Shown here one piece after another: positions 40,881 to 49,953 of a stretch of DNA of 64,000 nucleotides. How positions within the stretch are numbered: the stretch's first letter is position 1; the number at the start of each line of letters is the position of its first letter. Under the pieces are notes generated by a model. It was not told the origin of the DNA. It was given only the letters and a program-made list of their open reading frames with translations, and searched no databases. The DNA lies in contig NZ_JAMQOJ010000004.1 in NCBI RefSeq assembly GCF_031626495.1, positions 124,001 through 188,000 of the forward strand, in the 5' to 3' direction. The DNA is from Natrinema sp031626495 (GTDB lineage: Archaea > Halobacteriota > Halobacteria > Halobacteriales > Natrialbaceae). Made by a program: the position numbers and the translations under genes.

Positions 40881-40985
40881 TCGGTTGGAAGACGTACGGT
40901 CCCCGTCGCGCCGCTGGCGCTCTTTCTGCGGATACGACGAAAACGGGTGCGATAAAATTGTTCGTTCGGTAGTGCGCTATGTCGC

Positions 40986-41843
40986 TCAGTTGCCCTTTTC
41001 AATCGGGGCGTTGACCAAGTTGCCCCACTCGGTCCAGGAGCCGTCGTAGTTGACGGTGTCGTCGTAACCGAGCAGTTCGTGCAGGGCGAACCAGGCGACC
41101 GACGAGCGCTCGCCGATGCGGCAGTAGGCGACGGTCGTCTCGTCGCCGTCGATGTCCTCGTCGGCGTAGAGCTCTTCGAGTTCGTCGCGGGTCTTGAACG
41201 TGCCGTCGTCGTTAGTCACGGCGGCCCACGAGATGTTCTTCGCGCCGGGGATGTGGCCGCCGCGCTGGGCGGTCTCTTGGAGTCCCGGGGGCGCGAGGAC
41301 CTCGCCGGAGTACTCCTCGGGCGAGCGGACGTCGACGAGCGGAACGCCGCGCTCGATCGCTTTCTCGACGTCTTCGCGGTAGGCGCGGATGCTCTCGCGC
41401 GGGCCGGCGGCGTCGTACTCGGTCTCGGAGAAGCCCGGCTCCTCGTCGGTGGTCGGGTAGTCGTTCTCGAGCCAGTACTCGCGGCCGCCGTCGAGCAGCT
41501 TGGCGTCGTCGTGGCCGTAGTACTTGAACTGCCAGTAGGCGTAGGCGGCGAACCAGTTGGAGTTGTCGCCGTAGAGGACGACCGTGTCGTCCTCGCTGAT
41601 GCCGTGGCTGCCGAGCAGGTCCTCGAAGTCCTCTTTCTCGAGGATGTCACGCTGGGTCTGGTCCTGGAGCTGCGTCTCCCAGTTGAATCCGATCGCGCCG
41701 GGGGCGTGCTCTTCCTCGTAGGCTTCCGTGTCGACGTCGACCTCGACCAGCCGGAGGTCGGAGTCGTCGTCCTGGAAGTCGTCGAGTCGCTCCTCGACCC
41801 AGTCGGCCGTGACGAGTACGTCGTTGGCGTAGTCGCTTGCCAT
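40986..41843 (-). CDS. Thiosulfate/3-mercaptopyruvate sulfurtransferase (two rhodanese domains)
   Basis: A 285-residue two-domain rhodanese. The first domain (about 10-125) is inactive-like; the second (about 160-280) has the active loop YCRIGERSS with the persulfide-carrying Cys. GAIGFNWETQLQD and GGHIPGAKNISWAAV are typical. It moves sulfane sulfur, for example to cyanide or thiols. Divergent from a second rhodanese at 42125; start ATG at 41843. Confidence 0.92.
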   Translation of the reverse strand: MASDYANDVLVTADWVEERLDDFQDDDSDLRLVEVDVDTEAYEEEHAPGAIGFNWETQLQDQTQRDILEKEDFEDLLGSHGISEDDTVVLYGDNSNWFAAYAYWQFKYYGHDDAKLLDGGREYWLENDYPTTDEEPGFSETEYDAAGPRESIRAYREDVEKAIERGVPLVDVRSPEEYSGEVLAPPGLQETAQRGGHIPGAKNISWAAVTNDDGTFKTRDELEELYADEDIDGDETTVAYCRIGERSSVAWFALHELLGYDDTVNYDGSWTEWGNLVNAPIEKGN

Positions 41844-42124
41844 ACACAGCCGTTCAATGGCGACACACAAAGGGACTTCTTAACCGGTCAATTCGGTCAC
41901 CGGTCGATCCTGTCGGACATACTTGCCGCTTCTCTCGGCGCTCGAGCGCCGCGTCCGTCGATTTCGCGGTCGAATCGGCCGATGACGGGGCTCGTTCGAT
42001 ACATAGCGGACTATACCGGTCAGATTTCTCACCGGACACCAGCAAGCATTGCCACTGTCCCGGTAGGCGCAATTCGACGCGAAACCGGTGCGTACTCGGG
42101 CTTGGGTTTCGTAGGCGTCCTCTA

Positions 42125-42925
42125 ATGGACGAAACCGTCGTCGTCTCCCCCGACTGGCTCGCATCGCGTCTGGACGACCCCGCCGTGCGCATCGTCGACG
42201 TCAGGGACGCCTGGGAGTACGACGGCATCGGCCACATCCCCGGCGCGGTGAGCATTCCGTTCGACAGCTACCGCGACGAGAGCGACGTGGATCGGGGCAC
42301 CCTGCCTGGTGCCGACGCCTTCGCCGATCTGCTCGGGGAGGCGGGGATCGAGCCCGACGACACGATCGTCGTCTACGACGACACCCACGGCGTCTTCGCC
42401 GCCCGCTTCGTCCTCACCGCTCTCGAGTACGGCCACGACGACGTTCGCCTGCTCGACGGCGATTACAGCGCGTGGAACCGAGAGCACGAAACCACGAGCG
42501 ACGAGCCCGAGATCGAACCGACGGACTACGAGCCCGATCCGCTGGCCCCCGAAGAGAGTCCGCTGGTCGGCTACGACGCCGTCGCGGACGCCCTCGAGCG
42601 CGACGCCGTCTTCGTCGACACGCGCGAGCGAGACGAGTTCGAGGAGGCCCGCCTGTCCGGCGCGGTGCGGTTCGACTGGCGCGAGGTCGTCGACGACGAG
42701 ACGCGGCGGCTGAAACCCGAGGCCGAACTCGAGGAACTGCTCGCCGATCACGGGATCACCCCGGACCGCGAGATCGTCCTCTACTGTAACACGGCCCGGC
42801 GGATCAGCCACACCTACGTCGTCCTGAAAGCGCTGGGCTACGAGAACGTCGCCTTCTACGAGGGGAGCCTGACGGAGTGGCTCGCCAACGACGGCGAAGT
42901 CGAGAGCGGTCCGGTCGACGAGTAA
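42125..42925 (+). CDS. Second sulfurtransferase (two rhodanese domains)
   Basis: A 266-residue paralogue of the divergent gene: DVRDAWEYDGIGHIPGAVSIPFD in domain 1 and the active loop LYCNTARRISHTYVVLKALGY in domain 2. The loop differs from CRIGERSS, suggesting a different acceptor or donor. The two genes share a 280-bp intergenic region and may form a regulated pair. Confidence 0.9.
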   Translation: MDETVVVSPDWLASRLDDPAVRIVDVRDAWEYDGIGHIPGAVSIPFDSYRDESDVDRGTLPGADAFADLLGEAGIEPDDTIVVYDDTHGVFAARFVLTALEYGHDDVRLLDGDYSAWNREHETTSDEPEIEPTDYEPDPLAPEESPLVGYDAVADALERDAVFVDTRERDEFEEARLSGAVRFDWREVVDDETRRLKPEAELEELLADHGITPDREIVLYCNTARRISHTYVVLKALGYENVAFYEGSLTEWLANDGEVESGPVDE

Positions 42926-42997
42926 TCCCACGGACGAGCGAGCTACGGTCCTGTCGTCATCCCGTACGTTGATGAGCATCGACACGAATCGGGTGTC

Positions 42998-43759
42998 ATG
43001 AACGCGGCTATCGGCCGGCGTCGGTTTCTCCTCGCAACCGCCGGCGCGAGCGCGCTCGCGGGCTGTTCGTCCTCGAGCACCGACGAGTCGCCGTCCAACG
43101 AGACTGACGAGAACCCGGACGCGGGTGCGGACGCGGACGCGTCGGTGGAACTCGAGGGGATGTCGGCGACGCTCCAGTACGTCCGTCCGGCGACCGATGA
43201 GCGACGGCCCGAGGTCCTCGCGACCGACGGTCGCCAGTACGTCGTCGTCACGGTCGGCGCATCGGCGGTCGAAGCGAGCGATGTCGCCCTCCGATTGGAT
43301 GGGACCGAATACGCCAGTTCGTTCACCGCGACGGCGGACGGCCGACTCGACATCGGGTTCGCGGTCCCGCGCGACGTGGCGGCCGAGAGCGGGACCGTGC
43401 TGGTCGGCGGCGAATCGAAGCCGATCTATCGCGATGTCCTCGACCGACTGGCGAACCCGCCTCGCTTCACGAACGTCTCGTTCGACGCCGACGCGGAGAT
43501 CCGACCGGGGGCGTTCATGGGACTCGACGTCCGCGTCTGGAACAAGGGCGGACCAGGACCGTTCAACGGCGTCTTCGACGTTCCCGACGCGTCCCCGAAG
43601 GTGTTCTCGGAGCGCGTCGACAGCGGCACGTTCGCCAGCTACGCGACGTACGTGACGATCAGCGAGGACGCGGCGCCGGGCGATCGAACGGCCGTCTTCG
43701 ATACCGGGTTCGAGCAGTACACCGTCCCGTTCACGGTTGTTCGGTCCGATTCGAGATAG
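42998..43759 (+). CDS. Tat lipoprotein of unknown function
   Basis: A 253-residue protein with RRRFLLATAGASALAGC (lipobox Cys at about residue 23) and a Ser/Asp/Glu-rich linker. The rest is beta-rich with two possible sandwich domains (about 50-140 and 150-250). It should be anchored on the cell surface. No enzymatic motif is visible. Confidence 0.7.
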   Translation: MNAAIGRRRFLLATAGASALAGCSSSSTDESPSNETDENPDAGADADASVELEGMSATLQYVRPATDERRPEVLATDGRQYVVVTVGASAVEASDVALRLDGTEYASSFTATADGRLDIGFAVPRDVAAESGTVLVGGESKPIYRDVLDRLANPPRFTNVSFDADAEIRPGAFMGLDVRVWNKGGPGPFNGVFDVPDASPKVFSERVDSGTFASYATYVTISEDAAPGDRTAVFDTGFEQYTVPFTVVRSDSR

Positions 43760-43798
43760 CGACGAATCCGACGACAGCCGTCGACGACCCGATGTTCG

Positions 43799-45379
43799 TC
43801 AGGCTTCGTCCCCGTCGACGGCCGGGAGCGTGAATCGAAACGTCGCGCCCTCACCGGGCTCTGTGTCGACCCAGATGTCGCCGTCGTGGCGCTCGACGAT
43901 ACGTCGACAGAGCGCGAGGCCGATCCCGGTTCCGGCGTGTTCCTCGTGGCTGTGGAGTCGCTCGAACACGTCGAAGATGCGTTCTTCGTCGTCGGGATCG
44001 ATGCCGATCCCCTCGTCCGCGACCGAGACGATCCACTTGGCGCCGTCCCGTTGCGCCCCGATGTCGATCTTCGGGGGCTCGTCGCCGCTGTACGTGAGCG
44101 CGTTCGACAGCAGGTTCTGGAACACCTGCCGGAGCTGGTCCGGGTCGCCCTCGACGCGAGGCAACGACTCGCTCGAGAGGGTCGCATCGGTTTCGTCGAG
44201 TCTGAGCCGCAGATCCCGCCGGACGTCCTCGAGCACGGCGTCGAGATCGACGGGCTCGAAGGGATCGCCCTGCGTCTCGATCCGGGAGTACTCGAGGAGG
44301 CCGTCGATCATCTCGCGCATGCGCTCGGCCCCGTCGACGGCGTACGCGATGAACTCCTCGCCGTCGGAATCGAGGTCGTCCTCGTAGCGATCCTCGACGA
44401 GCGAGAGGTAACTGGTGACCATCCGCAGCGGTTCTTTGAGATCGTGGGAGACGGTGTACGCGAACTGCTCGAGCCGTTCGTTCGACGCCTCGAGTTCGCG
44501 TTCGTACTGTTGGCGCTCGAGTTCGGCGCTCACCCAGTTGCCGAGTAGTTCGACGAACGTGACCTCCCAGTCGGAGAACTCCTCGGCTCGCGCCTCCATG
44601 TCGTAGAAACAGAACGTGCCGTACACGTCGTCGCCGACCGAGACCGGCGTGCCGAGATAGCAGGAAATCCCCCACTCGGCGTTCCCCGCTCGGTCGGCGA
44701 GTTCGGGCGCGTCCGCATCGACGTCCTCGAGGACCAGCGTCCGTTCGGTGTCGACGACGCGCTCGCAGTTCGTCGCGGACAGCGCGGTGGTGTCGCCCGC
44801 CGCGAGGTCGGCGTCGACGGGCGCGTCGACGGCCTCGAAGATGTACTCGTCCGCGTCTTCGTGGACGCAGGACAACGTCGCGTAGTCCGTGCCGATCGTG
44901 TCTCGGACGACGCTCAGCAGCGCCTCGATCTGATCGGCGAACGGCCGGTCGGGATCCGCGATCACTTCGTAGGCGTCCTGCAGCGCTCGTTCGCGGTCTC
45001 GGAACTGTGCCGTCCGGCGCGTGCGCTCGGTGTCGACACGTATCGAGACCGTCAGTCCCGTTTCGGAGGGATACGCACGACCGTCGAGGCGGGCGGCGAG
45101 CGACTCGGCAACGACCTCGAACGAGGCCGGTTCCTGCGTCCGCATCGCTCGCTCGTACTCGTCGCGGCGCGCTGAGCCGATCGCGTCGGGCACGGCCTCC
45201 CAGACGACCGTCCCGAGCACCTCCGCCTCGGGCCGCTCGAGCAACCGCTCGGTCCGTTCGTTGCAGAACGTCAGCCGCCACTCCTCGTCGACTGCGAAAA
45301 CGGCGTCGGTGATGCGCCCGTAGACCGCTCTCGCGGCGTCACCGTCCTGCGGCCCGGGCGAGTCCGGTCGCTCGGCCAT
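43799..45379 (-). CDS. Soluble PAS-GAF sensor histidine kinase
   Basis: A 526-residue protein without membrane spans: PAS domain (about 10-130, AVFAVDEEWRLTFCNERTERLL), GAF domain (about 150-285, LGTPVSVGDDVYGTFCFYDME), HisKA with phospho-acceptor in VSHDLKEPLRM (His near 310), and HATPase with NALTYSG (N box), DEGIGIDP (G1) and GTGIGLALCRRIVERHDG (G2). A typical haloarchaeal cytoplasmic kinase; no receiver gene is adjacent, so it may serve the stand-alone receivers elsewhere. Confidence 0.93.
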   Translation of the reverse strand: MAERPDSPGPQDGDAARAVYGRITDAVFAVDEEWRLTFCNERTERLLERPEAEVLGTVVWEAVPDAIGSARRDEYERAMRTQEPASFEVVAESLAARLDGRAYPSETGLTVSIRVDTERTRRTAQFRDRERALQDAYEVIADPDRPFADQIEALLSVVRDTIGTDYATLSCVHEDADEYIFEAVDAPVDADLAAGDTTALSATNCERVVDTERTLVLEDVDADAPELADRAGNAEWGISCYLGTPVSVGDDVYGTFCFYDMEARAEEFSDWEVTFVELLGNWVSAELERQQYERELEASNERLEQFAYTVSHDLKEPLRMVTSYLSLVEDRYEDDLDSDGEEFIAYAVDGAERMREMIDGLLEYSRIETQGDPFEPVDLDAVLEDVRRDLRLRLDETDATLSSESLPRVEGDPDQLRQVFQNLLSNALTYSGDEPPKIDIGAQRDGAKWIVSVADEGIGIDPDDEERIFDVFERLHSHEEHAGTGIGLALCRRIVERHDGDIWVDTEPGEGATFRFTLPAVDGDEA

Positions 45380-45410
45380 TTGCTACGGTCACGGGCTTGA
45401 AGCTGATAAG

Positions 45411-46931
45411 CTACCCGTCGCTCACGTCCCGCCAGTCCGGCGCCGTCGAGTACGTCGCGTCGGAGAGGTCGTCGAACGCCGAATAAACGACCTCGTTCAA
45501 CGCCGGATGAACGTGGACCGGCCCCGCGACGTCGTCGACGGTCCCGTCGGCGCTGTCCATCGCGACGACGACCTCGTGGAGCAACGTTGCGGCCTGCGGG
45601 CCGACGATGTGACAGCCCAGAATCTCGCCGTCCGGCGCGGCGATCGCCTTCACGAAGCCATCGTCGGCCTCGAGGATCATCCCCAGCGGCGCGGCCCCGT
45701 AGGGCTCGGTCACAGTCTCGTACTCGCGGCCCTCGTCCTCGAGTTCCGCTTCCGTCTGTCCGACGCTCGCGACCCGCGGGCTGGTGAAGATCGCGTGGGG
45801 CATGGTCCGGTAGTCGACTTCTCGCCCCGCGTCGTCTCGCGGCGCTGCCGCTCGACTGTCCGAGGCGCGTGGCGCCTCGCTGTCCTCCAGCACGTTCGCG
45901 GCGACGACTTCGGACTCGTAGTCGGCCGCGTGCTTGAACGGCTGTGTGCCGAGCACATCGCCGAGCGCCCAGACCCCGTCCGCGGTCGTCTCGAGCCGAT
46001 CGTCGGTCTCGACGTACCCGTCGTCGTCCGTTTCGACGCCGGTTTTCTCGAGGTCGAGCGTGTCGGTGTTGGGTCGGCGACCGGTCGCCAGCAGGAGGTC
46101 GTCACCGGCGAACTCGACTGCGTCGGCGTCGCTTTCGTCGTCCGCAGGGTCGGCGATTACGGTGACGCCGCCGGACTCGCTTCGGTCGACCGACGCCGCT
46201 TCGTAGCCGGTGTAGATGTCGCAGTAGGCCTCGAGCGACTCGGTAACGGCGGCGCTCACGTCGGCGTCTTCCCGGGGGACGAGCAGGTCGCTGCGGCCGA
46301 CGATCGAGACAGTGGTACCGAGCGCGCCGAAGAAGTAGCCCAGTTCGGTACCGATGTAGCCCCCGCCGACGACGACGAGTTCGTCGGGCCGGTCGTCGAG
46401 GAAGAGGGCGTCGTCGCTCGTGAGGAAGTCGACGTCCTCGAGGCCGTCGATCGGCGGGATCATCGGCCGGCTCCCGACGGCGATGACGACGGTGTCGCCG
46501 CGTACCCGGCCGCCGTCTCCGCTGTCCGCTGTCCCACCGTCCGCACCGTCTCCGGCCGGCTCGACCGCGAGCGTGCGGTCATCGACGAACCGCCCTTCGC
46601 CGCGGTAGAGGGTGACGTTCTCGCTGTCTCGGAAGCTCGAGGCCTGATTGTCCGCCTTCTCGAAGACCGTGTCGTGAATCGACGACGTGATCTCGTCGTA
46701 GTCGACCGCGGCCAGCTCGGCGCGGACGCCGAACTCGTCGGCCCGTCGCAGTTCGTGGACGATATCCGCCCGGTGGATGAGCGCCTTCGAGGGGACACAG
46801 CCCCGCGTCACGCAGGCTCCGCCGAGCGGGCCCGGTTCGATCACGGCCGCCACGAGCCCCTGTCGGGCCGCCGCGGTGGCGACCTGGCTTCCCGATCCGC
46901 CGCCGACGACGACGATGTCGTACTCGTCCAT
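45411..46931 (-). CDS. Pyridine nucleotide-disulfide oxidoreductase (class I; possible bis-gamma-glutamylcystine reductase)
   Basis: A 506-residue flavoenzyme with FAD motif VVVGGGSGSQVA, redox disulfide C40/C45 (GGACVTRGCVPSK), NAD(P) motif VVVGGGYIGTELG and the C-terminal catalytic HPALNE. The heavy-metal motifs of mercuric reductase (NmerA domain, C-terminal Cys pair) are absent. A haloarchaeal enzyme of this class, first annotated as MerA, reduces bis-gamma-glutamylcystine; dihydrolipoamide dehydrogenase is the alternative. A short charged low-complexity insert lies near residues 366-390. Start ATG 46931. Confidence 0.85.
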   Translation of the reverse strand: MDEYDIVVVGGGSGSQVATAAARQGLVAAVIEPGPLGGACVTRGCVPSKALIHRADIVHELRRADEFGVRAELAAVDYDEITSSIHDTVFEKADNQASSFRDSENVTLYRGEGRFVDDRTLAVEPAGDGADGGTADSGDGGRVRGDTVVIAVGSRPMIPPIDGLEDVDFLTSDDALFLDDRPDELVVVGGGYIGTELGYFFGALGTTVSIVGRSDLLVPREDADVSAAVTESLEAYCDIYTGYEAASVDRSESGGVTVIADPADDESDADAVEFAGDDLLLATGRRPNTDTLDLEKTGVETDDDGYVETDDRLETTADGVWALGDVLGTQPFKHAADYESEVVAANVLEDSEAPRASDSRAAAPRDDAGREVDYRTMPHAIFTSPRVASVGQTEAELEDEGREYETVTEPYGAAPLGMILEADDGFVKAIAAPDGEILGCHIVGPQAATLLHEVVVAMDSADGTVDDVAGPVHVHPALNEVVYSAFDDLSDATYSTAPDWRDVSDG

Positions 46932-47030
46932 ACCGGTCTCGACCACGGACGACCGCGTAAAATTGGAGCCTGCTATTCGCACCGAAACGGCTCGTTCCCC
47001 GTCCGCCGAAATCGCCGCCGCGGCTGCCCC

Positions 47031-47252
47031 TCAGAGCCAGTCGTCGCCCGGATCGTCGTCCGTCGCTTCCCTATAGGACTCGACCGCCGCCGCGAGGTTC
47101 GCCAGCGCCTCTTCGGGCGTCTGTCCCTGACTCGAGACGCCGGTCACCTCGTCGTCGGCGATGTGGAGCCCGTGCTCGTTCTGTCGCATCGTCACGTTCG
47201 CGTCCTCGAGGGCCTCGTACTCCGAGGGGTCGACGTCTGCGTCCGAACTCAT
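47031..47252 (-). CDS. HicB-like orphan antitoxin-fold protein
   Basis: A 73-residue protein: VTMRQNEHGLHIADDEVTGVSSQGQTPEEALANLAAAVESYREA is the HicB partial RNase-H-like fold. No HicA toxin gene is adjacent on either side. Stand-alone HicB-like proteins are common in haloarchaea and need not be toxin-antitoxin parts. Confidence 0.75.
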   Translation of the reverse strand: MSSDADVDPSEYEALEDANVTMRQNEHGLHIADDEVTGVSSQGQTPEEALANLAAAVESYREATDDDPGDDWL

Positions 47253-47408
47253 ACGCGAGGGTTGTCGCGGTCGAGGGAAATACCCACCGACGCCGCTCGA
47301 GGGGCCGTCGCGTCGTCGGCCGAGGTCGTGCGATCGATCGCCCGAGTCGGGACGCCGGCGGTGCGTCGAGCGATCGAACCGGCATTCGCGTGTCGAACGT
47401 AGAAAAAG

Positions 47409-47416
47409 CCTTTAAC
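47409..47416 (+). promoter_or_regulatory. TATA-like promoter of srp54
   Basis: CCTTTAAC about 25-32 bp before the ATG at 47441, fitting a leaderless transcript. Confidence 0.45.
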
Positions 47417-47440
47417 GCCATCGCCCCGTAGACGGTGCAA

Positions 47441-48832
47441 ATGGTACTCGACGATCTCGGGAGTTCTCTGCGGGGCACCCTCGACAAGCTCCGCGGGAAG
47501 TCGCGGCTCAGCGAGGAAGACGTCGAGGAGATCGTCAAGGAGATCCAGCGCTCCTTGCTCTCCGCCGACGTCGACGTCTCGCTCGTGATGGAGCTCTCGG
47601 ACAACATCAAGGAACGCGCACTCGAAGAGGAACCACCCGCCGGCACCCCCGCGCGGGACTTCGTCCTCCGCATCGTCTACGAGGAACTGGTCGATCTCAT
47701 CGGCGACTCGACCGAGCTGCCCCTCGAGGAACAGACCATCCTGCTCGCCGGGCTGCAGGGGTCCGGGAAGACGACCTCCGCCGCGAAGATGGCCTGGTGG
47801 TTCTCGACGAAGGGGCTTCGCCCGGCGGTCATCCAGACCGACACCTTCCGGCCCGGTGCCTACCAGCAAGCCGAAGAGATGGCCGAGCGCGCGGAGGTCG
47901 ATTTCTACGGGAACCCGGACAACGACGACCCCGTCGAGATCGCCCGCAAGGGCCTCGAGGAGACCAGCGAGGCCGACGTGCACATCGTGGACACGGCCGG
48001 TCGCCACGCGCTCGAGGACGACCTGATCGACGAAATCGAGCAGATCGAGGACGTAGTCGACCCCGACACGTCGCTGCTCGTGCTCGACGCCGCGATCGGG
48101 CAGGGGGCGAAAGATCAGGCCCAGCAGTTCGACGAGTCGATCGGGATCGACGGCGTCGTCATCACGAAGTTAGACGGGACCGCGAAGGGTGGCGGTGCGC
48201 TGACCGCAGTCGACCAGACCGACTCCTCGATCGCCTTCCTCGGGACCGGCGAGGAGGTCCAGGACATCGAGCGCTTCGAGCCAGACGGTTTCATCTCGCG
48301 GCTGCTCGGCATGGGCGACCTCTCGCAGCTCGCCGAGCGCGTCGAGCGCGCCATGCAGCAGACCGACATCGAGGAGGAGGACTGGGATCCGGAGGACATG
48401 CTACAGGGCCAGTTCACCCTGAACGACATGCAAAAGCAGATGGAGGCGATGAACAACATGGGGCCGCTCGACCAGGTGATGGACATGATCCCCGGCTTCG
48501 GCGGCGGGATCAAGGACCAGCTCCCCGACGACGCGATGGACGTCACGCAGGAGCGGATGCGCACCTTCAGCGTGATCATGGACTCGATGACCGACGCCGA
48601 AAAGGAGTACCCGAAGGCCATCGGCGCGAGCCAGATCGAGCGCATCGCTCGCGGCTCCGGCACGAGCGAGGAAGAGGTCCGGGAACTGCTCCAGCAGTAC
48701 AAGATGATGGAACGCACCATCAAGCAGTTCCAGGGCATGGGCTCCGACCAGGAGATGCAGCGCATGATGAAGCAGATGCAACAGGGCGGCGGTGGCGGCG
48801 GTGGCATGGGCGGGATGGGTCCGTTCGGGTAA
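47441..48832 (+). CDS. srp54: Signal recognition particle protein SRP54
   Basis: A 463-residue SRP GTPase: N domain (about 1-90), G domain with LAGLQGSGKTT (about 102-112), DTAGRHA (about 183), TKLDGTAKGGG (about 242), and a Met-rich M domain (about 300-440) that binds SRP RNA and signal peptides. Ends in a Gly-rich tail. Works with FtsY (28061). ATG at 47441 gives the usual MVLDDLGSSL start. Confidence 0.97.
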   Translation: MVLDDLGSSLRGTLDKLRGKSRLSEEDVEEIVKEIQRSLLSADVDVSLVMELSDNIKERALEEEPPAGTPARDFVLRIVYEELVDLIGDSTELPLEEQTILLAGLQGSGKTTSAAKMAWWFSTKGLRPAVIQTDTFRPGAYQQAEEMAERAEVDFYGNPDNDDPVEIARKGLEETSEADVHIVDTAGRHALEDDLIDEIEQIEDVVDPDTSLLVLDAAIGQGAKDQAQQFDESIGIDGVVITKLDGTAKGGGALTAVDQTDSSIAFLGTGEEVQDIERFEPDGFISRLLGMGDLSQLAERVERAMQQTDIEEEDWDPEDMLQGQFTLNDMQKQMEAMNNMGPLDQVMDMIPGFGGGIKDQLPDDAMDVTQERMRTFSVIMDSMTDAEKEYPKAIGASQIERIARGSGTSEEEVRELLQQYKMMERTIKQFQGMGSDQEMQRMMKQMQQGGGGGGGMGGMGPFG

Positions 48833-48956
48833 CTCCCTCGCCCGTCCGCCCACGCTCTTCGATTCTCTCGCGCTATTTCACGCGGTCGTCACCGATTCGA
48901 CTGACATTCGCGCTGCCGCTACGTTAATGGATCTCTAGACGAACTCTCGAGTAACA

Positions 48957-49952
48957 ATGAACCGTCGACAGTATCTGACTCGCGCCGGCGCGGCCGGCGC
49001 AACGACCGCTCTTCTCGCGGCCGGTGCCGGTTGTCTCGGCGACCTCACCGGATCGGACGGCGGCAACGGCGACGCCGACGTCGGTAGTCGCGCCGGCGTT
49101 CGCGCGCTCGACCGCGCCGCCGGCAAACTGAACGAGGCCGCCCAGTCGCTGAACGAACTCTCGCTCGAGGACCCCGAAAACGTCGAGTTCGACCCCTCGG
49201 AGCCGCGGACCAAGATTTCGGAGGCGCGCGACCATCTCGAGACCGCCGAGTCCGAACTGGGCGAGGACCGGCAGGCGGATATCGAGACGCTCCGGTCGTA
49301 CGCCGACGCTCTCGAGGGGCTGGTCGCGGTGACCGCTACCGTCACCGACGAGACGATCGCCGACGACATCGACACCGTCACGACGGCGATCGAGGAACAG
49401 GGCGACCTCGAGACGGCGAACGAGACGGTCGACGACCGGTATGCCGAGATCTCGTCGGCCCACGAGCGGTTCGAGCAGGCGGAGACGACGATCGGAGACA
49501 TCGACGGGGACCGACTCAGCGACCTGACCGGGGTCGATCTCGCGGATCTCGAGGAGGGGGTGAGCGCCCTCGGCACCGCCGTCGGTTCGCTCGAGACGCT
49601 CGCGGCGGCCTACGACTCGACGCTCGACACCGAGTCGGGCTACGGCGCGCTCGAGGCAGGGCGGACGAAGTTCGAGAACGGTGAGTACGCGGCGGCCCAG
49701 AGCGAGTTCGCCACCGCCGAGTCGACGTTTGCGGATGCACAGACGAATCTCGAGAACGGGACCGGGTCGGCCCCCGAGGGACTCGTCCAGTACTTCGAGA
49801 CGGCGGCGTGCCAGACCACACATCTGACGACGGCAGCGGGGGCGTTCGCCGACGCCGCGGGGGCCGCAGCCGACGGCGACGCGGTCACCGCCAGAAGTCG
49901 GAAAAACGACGGCGAAGACGCCCTCGACGACGTCAATAGCTGTGCGAACTGA
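48957..49952 (+). CDS. Helical Tat lipoprotein
   Basis: A 331-residue protein starting NRRQYLTRAGAAGATTALLAAGAGC with lipobox Cys at about residue 26. The remainder is almost all amphipathic helix with heptad-like patterns and many Ala/Glu/Asp, resembling a long surface coiled-coil. No catalytic motif. Function unknown; surface anchoring inferred. Confidence 0.7.
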   Translation: MNRRQYLTRAGAAGATTALLAAGAGCLGDLTGSDGGNGDADVGSRAGVRALDRAAGKLNEAAQSLNELSLEDPENVEFDPSEPRTKISEARDHLETAESELGEDRQADIETLRSYADALEGLVAVTATVTDETIADDIDTVTTAIEEQGDLETANETVDDRYAEISSAHERFEQAETTIGDIDGDRLSDLTGVDLADLEEGVSALGTAVGSLETLAAAYDSTLDTESGYGALEAGRTKFENGEYAAAQSEFATAESTFADAQTNLENGTGSAPEGLVQYFETAACQTTHLTTAAGAFADAAGAAADGDAVTARSRKNDGEDALDDVNSCAN

Positions 49953-49953
49953 C

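Noticed and set aside
45411..46931. Mercuric reductase annotation
   Set aside because: The C-terminal Cys pair and the NmerA domain are missing, so mercury reduction is not supported.
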